Assembly (NCBI RefSeq): GCF_900184685.1
Contig: NZ_FXXL01000007.1
Coordinates: 1,922,001-1,986,000, forward strand
Length of the DNA: 64,000 nt
Direction: 5' to 3'
Source of the DNA: Butyricimonas sp. Marseille-P3923
GTDB taxonomy: Bacteria > Bacteroidota > Bacteroidia > Bacteroidales > Marinifilaceae
Part shown: piece after piece, positions 16,520 to 24,579 of the stretch
Layout: every line of letters starts with the position of its first letter
How positions within the stretch are numbered: the stretch's first letter is position 1
Notes under the pieces: generated by a model
Database searches by the model: none
Seen by the model: only the letters and a program-made list of their open reading frames with translations
What the model was told of the DNA's origin: nothing
Position numbers and translations under genes: made by a program

Positions 16520-17578
16520 ATGAACACAAACAAAATAACTGAAATCCTTGGAGATCAAAGTGAATTTCTTCTAAATCACTCTTGCAGGACAATTGACAAG
16601 TCATTGATTCACGCCCCGTCGCCAACCACGATCGACGATATATGGGTACCTTCCGACAGAAATACCCGCACGTTAAACAGTCTGCAATCCATTCTGGGAC
16701 ACGGACGTCTGGCAAACACGGGATACGTGTCCATTCTACCCGTGGATCAAGGCATCGAACATTCGGCAGGTGCATCATTTGCCCCGAACCCGCTCTACTT
16801 CGATCCCGAGAATATCATAAGACTCGCCATTGAAGGTGGCTGCAACGCGGTTGCTTCAACATACGGCGTACTCGGCTCGGTAGCCCGCAAATACGCTCAC
16901 AAGATACCTTTTATCGTGAAAATCAACCACAACGAACTTCTGACTTACCCGAACCAATATGACCAAACCTTGTACGGCACGGTAGAAGAAGCTTGGAACA
17001 TGGGTGCCGCCGCCGTGGGTGCCACGATATACTTCGGTTCCCCGGAAAGCAGGCGTCAGATACTGGAAATCTCGGAAGCCTTCGCTCACGCCCATGAATT
17101 AGGCATGACCACCATCCTCTGGTGTTACCTGCGAAACGAACACTTCAAGAAAGACGGCACGGATTATCACTCCGCGGCAGACCTTACCGGACAAGCCAAT
17201 CATTTAGGAGCCACGATACAAGCCGACATCGTGAAACAGAAACTCCCCACGGTCAACGGTGGCTTTACCGCTTTAAAATTCGGGAAAACGGACGAACGCG
17301 TATATTCCCGCCTCACGTCTTCCCACCCGATAGACTTGTGCCGTTATCAGGTAGCGAACAGCTACATGGGACGGGTCGGTTTAATCAATTCCGGCGGAGA
17401 ATCCAAAGGTGCATCCGATCTGAAAGAAGCCGTGATAACAGCCGTCATTAACAAGCGAGCCGGCGGCATGGGACTTATCAGCGGTAGAAAGGCTTTCCAG
17501 AAACCGATGAAAGAGGGCGTAGAATTATTGAACGCCATTCAAGATGTGTATCTGGACAAAACGATTACTTTGGCATAG
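16520..17578 (+). CDS. fbaB: Fructose-bisphosphate aldolase, class I (DhnA/FbaB type)
   Basis: 352-residue archaeal-type class I aldolase that splits fructose 1,6-bisphosphate through a Schiff base, with no metal. Supporting segments: [20 protein letters not shown] near residue 75, [34 protein letters not shown] and the C-terminal phosphate-binding part [11 protein letters not shown] / [12 protein letters not shown]. The protein length matches the long DhnA-type enzymes of Bacteroidetes. It is divergent from GH29 across a 100-base gap containing an inverted repeat. No other glycolytic gene is nearby. Confidence 0.93.
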   Translation: MNTNKITEILGDQSEFLLNHSCRTIDKSLIHAPSPTTIDDIWVPSDRNTRTLNSLQSILGHGRLANTGYVSILPVDQGIEHSAGASFAPNPLYFDPENIIRLAIEGGCNAVASTYGVLGSVARKYAHKIPFIVKINHNELLTYPNQYDQTLYGTVEEAWNMGAAAVGATIYFGSPESRRQILEISEAFAHAHELGMTTILWCYLRNEHFKKDGTDYHSAADLTGQANHLGATIQADIVKQKLPTVNGGFTALKFGKTDERVYSRLTSSHPIDLCRYQVANSYMGRVGLINSGGESKGASDLKEAVITAVINKRAGGMGLISGRKAFQKPMKEGVELLNAIQDVYLDKTITLA

Positions 17579-17631
17579 AAAAACTAAAAGATAAAATCCC
17601 TTTCATCCATCCGGACAAGTATTTTTTATTC

Positions 17632-17639
17632 TATCTTTG
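17632..17639 (+). promoter_or_regulatory. Candidate promoter -7 box of the radical SAM gene
   Basis: TATCTTTG fits TAnnTTTG, 25 bases before the start codon. No clear -33 partner. Confidence 0.45.
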
Positions 17640-17664
17640 TGAGGAAGACTAAACCCCGTTCGAC

Positions 17665-18930
17665 ATGGATGAAAGTGTACTCAACAAGCTCAAAATCCTC
17701 GCTGAATCAGCGAAGTACGATGTATCATGTGCATCCAGCGGAACTTCCCGTTCTCACAAAAAAGGACAAATCGGAAGTGCCGAGGGATGGGGTATATGCC
17801 ATAGTTTCGCGGAAGACGGACGCTGTATTTCGTTGCTCAAAATCATGCTCACGAATAACTGCATATACGATTGTGCTTACTGTATAAACCGCAGGAGTAA
17901 TGATCTGCCGCGGGCTACTTTTTCCGTGACGGAGTTGGTCAACTTGACGATAGAGTTTTATCGACGGAATTATATCGAGGGACTATTTCTCAGTTCCGGA
18001 GTCGTTCGTAACCCGGACTATACCATGGAACGATTGGTTCGGGTGGTGAAAGACCTCCGGCAAGTGTACAAATTCAACGGGTACATCCACATGAAAAGTA
18101 TCCCCGGTGCCAGTCAGGAACTGGTGAACGAGGCGGGGTTATACGCCGACCGGATGAGCGTGAATATCGAGATTCCGAACGAGCAGAGCCTGCAACTTCT
18201 CGCCCCGGAAAAAGACTTCCAGAGCGTATTCACTCCCATGCGCTTTATTCAGCAAGGGATGTTGCAAAGTGCAGAGGACAGAAAGAAGTACCGACATGCA
18301 CCCCGTTTTGTTCCGGCAGGACAGAGCACGCAAATGATCATCGGCGCCACACCCGACAAGGATAAAGATATACTCGGGCTTACTTCCGCCCTGTACAAGC
18401 GCCCCAGCATGAAACGGGTTTATTATTCGGGATTCGTGCCCGTCAACGCGTACGATCATCGGTTACCGGCCCTGAAACAGCCGCCCCTTGTTCGGGAAAA
18501 CCGATTGTATCAGGCCGATTGGCTGCTTCGTTTCTACCATTTCAAGGTGGAAGAAATCGTGGATGATTCCTATCCCGATCTTGACTTGGAGATTGATCCC
18601 AAACTGGCATGGGCGTTACGTCATCCCGAAGCCTTTCCCGTGGACGTCAACCGGGCAGACTACGAGATGCTGCTCCGGGTCCCGGGGCTTGGCATGAAGT
18701 CTGCTAAAATGATTGTCACGGCACGCCGTTATTCCCGTTTAGGGATGGCTCAACTCAAGCAGATAGGCGTCGTGTTGAAAAAAGCACAATATTTCATCAC
18801 CTGCCACGAATTGCCAACCAAAACCGTCAATGAATTAAAACCGGAGAATGTTAGACGTATCCTAACCCAAAGGGCAACCCGGAAAATCGACGACGGGCAA
18901 CTGATTATTCCATTCGACTTTGTCAATTGA
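17665..18930 (+). CDS. Putative DNA modification/repair radical SAM protein
   Basis: 421-residue radical SAM enzyme with the 4Fe-4S motif C66xxxC70xxC73 in NNCIYDCAYC. The N-terminal SCASSGTSR ... GICHSFAEDGRCISLLKI and the C-terminal helix-hairpin-helix (LLRVPGLGMKSAKMIVTARR, around residues 335-360) are typical of the uncharacterised family annotated as radical SAM linked to uracil-DNA glycosylase-like proteins. The HhH implies contact with DNA or another nucleic acid. The next gene on the same strand is its usual partner. The actual reaction is unknown; the DNA role is an inference from HhH and from UDG-like partners in other genomes, and no UDG is present here. Confidence 0.88.
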   Translation: MDESVLNKLKILAESAKYDVSCASSGTSRSHKKGQIGSAEGWGICHSFAEDGRCISLLKIMLTNNCIYDCAYCINRRSNDLPRATFSVTELVNLTIEFYRRNYIEGLFLSSGVVRNPDYTMERLVRVVKDLRQVYKFNGYIHMKSIPGASQELVNEAGLYADRMSVNIEIPNEQSLQLLAPEKDFQSVFTPMRFIQQGMLQSAEDRKKYRHAPRFVPAGQSTQMIIGATPDKDKDILGLTSALYKRPSMKRVYYSGFVPVNAYDHRLPALKQPPLVRENRLYQADWLLRFYHFKVEEIVDDSYPDLDLEIDPKLAWALRHPEAFPVDVNRADYEMLLRVPGLGMKSAKMIVTARRYSRLGMAQLKQIGVVLKKAQYFITCHELPTKTVNELKPENVRRILTQRATRKIDDGQLIIPFDFVN

Positions 18931-18936
18931 AATCTT

Positions 18937-19056
18937 ATTAATTTATGATTTATGGTTTACGATTTACGATTAAAAAACTTGGCAGATGGAAAAGGAAGAA
19001 GCGTTAGCTTATGTGGCTGGAATCTTAAATCAAAAATCACTAAATCTAAAATTGAC
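18937..19056. repeat. AT-rich intergenic repeat, second family (B2), with a central insert
   Basis: Left part AATTTATGATTTATGGTT, TACGATTTACGATTAAAA and right part CTTAAATCAAAAATCACT, AAATCTAAAATTG are built of 7-9 bp GATTTA(C/T) units and their complement, flanking about 45 unrelated bases. It fills the gap between the radical SAM gene and its partner. The units resemble B1 (3005-3105) and 42170-42219. Confidence 0.45.
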
Positions 19057-19058
19057 AC

Positions 19059-19826
19059 ATGGTTATTTTCATCTACGATAAGACATTTGAAGGGTTGCTG
19101 ACCACGGTTTTTGACGCGTATAGTTACAAAAAGTATCCGGATGTCTTGCTCGGGGAAGGTGAAACGCTACCGCTATTTTATGACAAAAGTTTCACGGTAA
19201 CGACGGACACGGAAAGGAGTGAACGGGTATGGAAAGGACTGCAAAAGAAATTGTCAGCCCCAGCCCTTTCTCAACTCACAACGTGCTGGTTATCGGAACT
19301 GCCGGGGATTGATCTTTTGTTATTCCGCTATATACGCAAGGCGATAGACGCACCGCGCTCCATTGAACTTAACTTCGGCGATCCGGATGTATTGGAACTG
19401 TCCAAAGTATTCAAGCAAGTGAAAAACGAACGCCTCCGGGTTATCCAGTTCCTGCGTTTCCAAAAAGCCGCGGACGGCACGTACTTCGCCGCCTTGAAAC
19501 CCTTGTATAATGTTCTCTCGTTGGTTATCCCTTACTTGCAAGACCGTTTTGCCGACCAGCAATGGTTACTCTATGATCTAAAACGAGAGTACGGTTACTA
19601 CTATGATCTAACCACGGTCACGGAAGTACATTTCGAACAGAAAGAGGGACATCTTCTCACCGGGTTCCTCGACGAGAGCATCATGGACCAAAACGAAAAG
19701 CTCTTTCAGCAACTTTGGCAAACCTACTTTAAAACGATCGCTATCAAAGAGCGCCTCAATCCGAAACTACACCGTCAGAATCTCCCCGCCCGCTTTTGGA
19801 AATACTTGACTGAAAAAAGAAAATAA
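19059..19826 (+). CDS. DUF4130 / 'probable DNA metabolism' partner of the radical SAM protein
   Basis: 255-residue cytoplasmic protein beginning MVIFIYDKTFEGLLTTVFDA, the signature start of the family found beside or fused near the radical SAM gene above. In many bacteria this protein carries a C-terminal uracil-DNA-glycosylase-like (UdgX-like) domain; here it stops after the DUF4130 part at PARFWKYLTEKRK, so the fusion is missing. It follows the radical SAM gene by 128 bases, the gap being filled with repeat B2. Function unknown; the conserved pairing suggests the two act together. Aromatic-rich segment REYGYYYDLTTVTEVHF lies near residue 183. Confidence 0.85.
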   Translation: MVIFIYDKTFEGLLTTVFDAYSYKKYPDVLLGEGETLPLFYDKSFTVTTDTERSERVWKGLQKKLSAPALSQLTTCWLSELPGIDLLLFRYIRKAIDAPRSIELNFGDPDVLELSKVFKQVKNERLRVIQFLRFQKAADGTYFAALKPLYNVLSLVIPYLQDRFADQQWLLYDLKREYGYYYDLTTVTEVHFEQKEGHLLTGFLDESIMDQNEKLFQQLWQTYFKTIAIKERLNPKLHRQNLPARFWKYLTEKRK

Positions 19827-19899
19827 GCGTCCAACACCTTAAACACCCAAAATGCGAATGGCAAGGGAACCATTCCAAGCCTTTTCCAGAAGTACTGTC

Positions 19900-19932
19900 G
19901 TTCATGAACCGTTGTTCAACCGTTCTTGAACC
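19900..19932. repeat. Three tandem 11-bp near-palindromic units
   Basis: GTTCATGAACC, GTTGTTCAACC, GTTCTTGAACC in direct succession, then a partial GTTTCC. Each unit is itself close to a GTTC-N-GAAC palindrome. The array is in the gap between two converging genes, about 50 bases before the DUF4272 stop. Confidence 0.6.
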
Positions 19933-19983
19933 GTTTCCAAACGTCTACAAAACGACAGGACAACAAAATATGCTAGAAGTTTG

Positions 19984-21177
19984 TCAAGTTGTCGGTCGAA
20001 TATCATCCCAATCTGCACCCCCATTCGCTCCTATCAACCAGTTGAACGCGTAATGACGTTCCATCACTATTCCCCCATCCAATGAAGCAGGCATTTCTTT
20101 CCCATTGACACGGGCATCCACGCATGCCCAATCATAACGCAATGTCAAGTCAGCCTCATCCAGAATCTCCTCTTTACCCCGTGTTTCGCCTAACCCTAAA
20201 ATAGTCCCTTTCTCTTGGTTATCAAAGAAAAACCGGGCTATAAACGGGACATCACAAATCTCCAAGGGATAGGACAACTCCGCGCTCCCTAATGCCCACA
20301 ATAGCACGGCACAACACTCGTACCGCCACAGGAATTGAATACAGTCATGCTGTTCCGGTGAAGGATTTTGAAGATAAGTTTTCTCCAAGGGAGTCAGTTC
20401 GTCCATAATATGATAACTTTCATCTATTTTCTGCACGAAACTCAATCCTTCCTCTCGATCGGGATTCTCGGACAACATTACCTCCGAATACAATGCCACG
20501 GCAAACAACGCTGTCGCCCTACGGGCTATTTCTTCCGGAGTACGAATAACTGCTTCACTGTCCAATACCTCGCAAGGCAAATGCTCTATATAAGGTACAC
20601 CTTCCTCTTCCAAACGGACAATAGAACGCTCTCTACGATATTGATCCACATCCGTGGGTGCCGAACGTCCGACTTCCAACAAATCGGAGTTTGCCACCGG
20701 ACGAAAAGTCTCGTACTCGCTCTCACCTCGTGCCGAAAAAAGCAGTTTACCCTTACTGTCATACAGGCTCATGCTTGGGTAAAGCACGAAACCGTTTATA
20801 TCTGCCGCAACATCAAAAATAGTATTCACGATATAATTCGTCCGCTCCCGATTATCATCAACCTCGAACTCTATACCCACGACACAATTGAAACAATTGA
20901 CCTGACGAAGTACTTCTTCCTTGATAGCGGTCAATTCGGTTTCCGCCTGCGCAAAAAAATTCGCCATCCCGTTCGTGTGTTCTGCCACCCGCTCCGCCTC
21001 GTCCTTGGTCTGCATCATTGAACAACGAATCACCGAATCGTCCTGCAACACGAACATCCAGCGATTATTGTCGGGCGTGAACATTTTAGTTACCTCACGG
21101 AACCGCTTTTCCATAGATTGTGCCACCCGGTCGAAATCACCGATTACCGTGTAAAGAGTCAAATTTGCTTTCTCCAT
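19984..21177 (-). CDS. DUF4272 domain-containing protein
   Basis: 397-residue acidic, soluble protein. The C-terminal half matches DUF4272: it begins at IRTPEEIARRATALFAVALY near residue 215 and includes the conserved LTPLEKTYLQNPSPEQHDCI and FLWRYECCAVLLWALG segments. The N-terminal 200 residues contain a conserved-looking FVLYPSMSLYDSKGKLLFSA stretch. No signal peptide or membrane helix. DUF4272 proteins are widespread but have no known biochemical role. It is a single gene flanked by repeats on both sides. Confidence 0.8.
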   Translation of the reverse strand: MEKANLTLYTVIGDFDRVAQSMEKRFREVTKMFTPDNNRWMFVLQDDSVIRCSMMQTKDEAERVAEHTNGMANFFAQAETELTAIKEEVLRQVNCFNCVVGIEFEVDDNRERTNYIVNTIFDVAADINGFVLYPSMSLYDSKGKLLFSARGESEYETFRPVANSDLLEVGRSAPTDVDQYRRERSIVRLEEEGVPYIEHLPCEVLDSEAVIRTPEEIARRATALFAVALYSEVMLSENPDREEGLSFVQKIDESYHIMDELTPLEKTYLQNPSPEQHDCIQFLWRYECCAVLLWALGSAELSYPLEICDVPFIARFFFDNQEKGTILGLGETRGKEEILDEADLTLRYDWACVDARVNGKEMPASLDGGIVMERHYAFNWLIGANGGADWDDIRPTT

Positions 21178-21242
21178 AAAATCGTTTTATAATTCATACA
21201 AATATAGAAACTCCTTTCGAGAAAGCAATATTCTCTATTTTC

Positions 21243-21473
21243 CGGGGCAAACGCATCAAAACGCTTTTTGCCCCGCCCAGTTCATAAAGTTGAGCTTTCA
21301 GCTCATAAAGTTTATAAAGTTCATAAAGTAACGGGCGTCCTTCGGACAAGGTTTACCGGCAGCTATGCTGCCGTGGACAAAGCGCCCGTTAGGGGCCATA
21401 AACCTTATAAACTTTATAGACTTTATAAACTTTTGACTAAAAAGGCAAAAAGCGTTTTGACGCGTTTGCCCTG
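21243..21473. repeat. Composite palindromic intergenic element, best-preserved copy (R5)
   Basis: Three nested levels. (1) Outermost: GGGCAAACGCATCAAAACGC (21244-21263) plus TTTTTGCC pairs with GGCAAAAAGCGTTTTGACGC plus GTTTGCCC (21443-21470), about 28 bp with one mismatch. (2) Arms of TATAAAGTT / CATAAAGTT units (21280-21329) against AACCTTATAAACTTTATAG-type units (21400-21433), the left arm holding a small hairpin GAGCTTTCAGCTC. (3) Core: AACGGGCG (21330-21337) pairs with CGCCCGTT (21383-21390), enclosing TCCTTCGGA (21338-21346) and CGGCAGC-TAT-GCTGCCG (21357-21373). It fills the gap between the GH92 stop and the DUF4272 promoter region. Confidence 0.8.
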
Positions 21474-21474
21474 C

Positions 21475-23754
21475 CTATTTTTCCAAAGAAAAAGAGTAAG
21501 GGAAATCCGTATCACCGGTTCCTCTCGACTTATTCGGGCGTTCACTCATACGGAACTCTATCCGTCCGCCACCATGCAAGTCTTTATGTGTGACGTAATT
21601 CTTCGTGTAAACTCGTTTATTTAATTTCATCCCGTCGATATAGCGATGCGTATCGTCTGTCCCCGGGGCAACAATCTCCATCTTTTTCCCGTTCTCGAAA
21701 TGAATCGTTGCTTTCGGGAAAAGCGGTGTACCCAGCACGTATTGCTCCGAACCCGGACAGACGGGATAAAAACCAAGCGCCGAGAACACGTACCATGCCG
21801 ATGTCTGCCCGTTATCCTCGTCCCCGCAATAACCGTCCGGTCCGGGCGTGTACATCCGGTTCATCACTTCCCGCAGCCAGTACTGCGCTTTCCAAGGTTG
21901 TCCGGCATAATTATACAAGTATATCATGTGCTGTATAGGTTGATTCCCATGAGCGTAATTCCCCATGTTCATGACGGTCATTTCCCGGATTTCATGAATT
22001 ACTCCCCCGTAATAACTCTCGTCAAACAGGGGCGGCACGGCAAAAACAGAGTCCAGCATCTGCACGAAAGACTCTTTTCCTCCCATTAAATCAATCAACC
22101 CTTGAGGGTCGTGGAATACCGACCACGTGTAATGCCAACTATTCCCCTCCGTGAAAGCGTCACCCCATTTCAGGGGAGAGAAGGGCGTCATAAAAGTGCC
22201 ATCTTGATTCTTTCCCCGCATTAACTTAGTTGCGGGGTCGAATAAATGTTTATAATTCATCGCCCGTCGGGCAAATCGTTCCACTTCCTCTGCCGGACGC
22301 TCTAACTTCTTTGCTAATTGACAAATACACCAATCATCATAAGCATATTCCAATGTACGCGCGGCACTCTCGTTTATCCCCACGTCGTAAGGCACGTATC
22401 CCAATGTATTATAATACTCGTGTCCCAAACGTCCCGTAGAAGAGGCTTTCGGGTGCACGTGTTCCGTGCCGTGTATCAGCCCCTCGTACAGTGTTTTCAC
22501 GTCAGCCACCCGCACGCCTTTCAAATAAGCATCCACGAGCACAGAAGCCGAATTATTCCCGACCATACATCCCCGGTGTCCCGGGCTTGCCCATTCCGGG
22601 AAAAAGCCGCTTTCCTTGTAAGTATTAATTAATCCCTCCTGTATTTCCTTGTTCCGGGAAGGATAAACCAGATTTAACAAGGGAAACAGACAACGGAATG
22701 TATCCCAGAATCCCGTATCCGTGTATAAATATCCCGGCAACACCTCTCCATTATATGGACTGTAATGCACCGTGTTTCCCTCCGCATCTATTTCATAAAA
22801 CTTACGGGGAAAAAGTACTGAACGGTAGAGGCAAGAATAAAACACCCGGTATTGGTCCAACGAACCACCTTCTACCTGAATAGCTCCTAACACTTTATTC
22901 CATGCCGCTTTACTCCGCCCGACCAAGGTTTCGAAATCGTCATTTCCCAACTCTTTCAAGTTTATTTCAGCCTGTTCCGGGCTTATAAATGAAGATGCCA
23001 CGCGGGCGTGAACCTTCTCCCCTTTTTTTGTCCGGAAGCCAATCACGCTTCCCACGTGATGGGATTGCTGTACAGAATCGTCACTCAGTTTCCCGTCGAC
23101 AAACGTGTGTTTATACTCGAATGGTTTATCAAATTCTATCACGAAGTAATTCTTGAAATTCTCCGGCACACCGCCACTATTCCGAGTAGTGTATCCCACG
23201 ATCTTGTTATCTCCCTCGATACAGACAAATGAACCCCGGTCAAAAGCATCGACAACAATATACGAATGTTCGTTCTCCGGAAAAGTAAAGCGGAAAAGAG
23301 CCGCCCGTTCTGTCGTCGTGAACTCCGTCACCACATCGTGCTCGGCAAGATAAACCTTGTAATAATAAGGTTTCGCCACTTCCCCCTTATGCGAGAACCA
23401 ACTGGCACGCCGCTCCTGCTCGAACTCCGGTTTCCCGACCACGGGCATCAGCGAGAATTGACCGTAATCATTAATCCATGGACTCGGCTGATGCGTCTGT
23501 TTGAATCCCCGTATCTTGTTTGCCGTGTAGACATAAGCCCAACCGTCGCCCATTTTCCCCGTCTGGGGCATCCAGAAATTCATTCCCCACGGACGAGCAA
23601 TCGCCGGGTAAGTGTTCCCTGCCGACAACTCGAACGTGGACTGTGTACCCATAAGCGGATTCACGTACTCCACGGGCTCAAAAACAGTTTGAGCTCGCGC
23701 AGGAATACCCACGCCGAGCCACAAACAAACTAAAACACAAACATAATATCTCAT
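21475..23754 (-). CDS. GH92 family alpha-mannosidase
   Basis: Secreted calcium-dependent exo-alpha-mannosidase of 759 residues. Signal peptide MRYYVCVLVCLWLGVGIPAR, then the family start EYVNPLMGTQSTFELSAGNT, catalytic-domain motifs TEGNSWHYTW and CGDEDNGQTSAWYVFSALG. The ATG at 23754 before the signal peptide is preferred to a GTG two codons earlier. Where the second GH92 of this operon has HGNEPSHH, this one has HGNQPIQH, so the two probably cut different linkages (inference). Last gene of the GH92 / BSP / GH92 operon, 45 bases after the peptidase. Confidence 0.92.
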   Translation of the reverse strand: MRYYVCVLVCLWLGVGIPARAQTVFEPVEYVNPLMGTQSTFELSAGNTYPAIARPWGMNFWMPQTGKMGDGWAYVYTANKIRGFKQTHQPSPWINDYGQFSLMPVVGKPEFEQERRASWFSHKGEVAKPYYYKVYLAEHDVVTEFTTTERAALFRFTFPENEHSYIVVDAFDRGSFVCIEGDNKIVGYTTRNSGGVPENFKNYFVIEFDKPFEYKHTFVDGKLSDDSVQQSHHVGSVIGFRTKKGEKVHARVASSFISPEQAEINLKELGNDDFETLVGRSKAAWNKVLGAIQVEGGSLDQYRVFYSCLYRSVLFPRKFYEIDAEGNTVHYSPYNGEVLPGYLYTDTGFWDTFRCLFPLLNLVYPSRNKEIQEGLINTYKESGFFPEWASPGHRGCMVGNNSASVLVDAYLKGVRVADVKTLYEGLIHGTEHVHPKASSTGRLGHEYYNTLGYVPYDVGINESAARTLEYAYDDWCICQLAKKLERPAEEVERFARRAMNYKHLFDPATKLMRGKNQDGTFMTPFSPLKWGDAFTEGNSWHYTWSVFHDPQGLIDLMGGKESFVQMLDSVFAVPPLFDESYYGGVIHEIREMTVMNMGNYAHGNQPIQHMIYLYNYAGQPWKAQYWLREVMNRMYTPGPDGYCGDEDNGQTSAWYVFSALGFYPVCPGSEQYVLGTPLFPKATIHFENGKKMEIVAPGTDDTHRYIDGMKLNKRVYTKNYVTHKDLHGGGRIEFRMSERPNKSRGTGDTDFPYSFSLEK

Positions 23755-23799
23755 AAACACAACGTATTATATTACACCTCTCCAGTTTCTTGTACGTCT

Positions 23800-24579
23800 C
23801 TACTTATCTCCCATCGCGATCATGTATTCTTCCCAAAGCCGGTCTATGTCATATCCCTCCCCGAGAGCATATTGAATCGCACCTTGAAAAGACCAAGGAA
23901 TGACGTGCAAAGTACTGCGGTTAAATTTACGCAAAAAATCCGAATCTTTCGTCTGCGTCAACCAAGCCAAAAAGAAACCTGTTGTACGATACCCGTCCAT
24001 GTAATGTCCTCCCTTAGGGCGATCGTCCAAAGTGAAACCACCATTCACGTAACGCACGGCATCCGCCATCCCCTCGATGAAAGCCCAAAAAGTCTTGTTT
24101 GTCTCGTAAGTTCCTATCCCTTGCGGTTCCAATTGAAACCCGTGTGTCAATTCATGCCAGAGTACTCCCCGGTTTTCCCGCACCAACGCATCCATGTTTC
24201 CCTTGTAACTTTTCTCCACCCAATCCGTGCTGTAAGTAATCGTGATCGAGGGCGGATTACCGCTTTTCGCCGATATTCCGTCATAAGACTTTAATATATA
24301 AGTAATCCATCTCACTCCCGGAATACTATCCGCTAGTGAAAAATAGAGTGTATTCAATACTTGTCGGGCGCATTCCTGTATAAATTGTTCGGGATGGGGA
24401 ACGATGCGGGCGTATAATTCAGCCCCTTCCGTTTCCGGCGACAAATTCCGGAACTCCACTTGTCCCACGTCATAGGCAGACCAATCCACAACTTCTCCCG
24501 CTTTCGGGCTATTCTTTTTGCATCCGCAGGAACTTGCCATTCCCAAGATACACCAACATATGATTATCTTTATATTCAT
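23800..24579 (-). CDS. Basic secretory protein (BSP) family zinc peptidase, lipoprotein
   Basis: 259-residue lipoprotein with signal sequence and lipobox near GMASSC (Cys18). The zinc-binding HExxH appears as LWHELTHGFQLEP near residue 140, and AFIEGMADAVRYVNG (third ligand region) follows about 25 residues later, the layout of plant basic-secretory-protein-like metallopeptidases. Its start overlaps the stop of the upstream GH92 gene by 4 bases (ATGA), indicating translational coupling. Pairing a peptidase with two alpha-mannosidases suggests attack on mannosylated glycoproteins. Confidence 0.85.
   Translation of the reverse strand: MNIKIIICWCILGMASSCGCKKNSPKAGEVVDWSAYDVGQVEFRNLSPETEGAELYARIVPHPEQFIQECARQVLNTLYFSLADSIPGVRWITYILKSYDGISAKSGNPPSITITYSTDWVEKSYKGNMDALVRENRGVLWHELTHGFQLEPQGIGTYETNKTFWAFIEGMADAVRYVNGGFTLDDRPKGGHYMDGYRTTGFFLAWLTQTKDSDFLRKFNRSTLHVIPWSFQGAIQYALGEGYDIDRLWEEYMIAMGDK

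Noticed and set aside
17639-17887. Alternative 82-residue frame at the start of the radical SAM gene
   Set aside because: It overlaps the radical SAM gene in another frame and lacks the conserved CxxxCxxC reading.
19900-19932. CRISPR-like short repeat array
   Set aside because: Units are 11 bp with no spacers, so not CRISPR. No array with 25-40 bp repeats and spacers was found anywhere in the window.
21243-21473. Insertion sequence or tRNA at the R5 element
   Set aside because: No transposase frame fits in the 230 bases, and the hairpins do not match a cloverleaf with conserved T-loop sequence.
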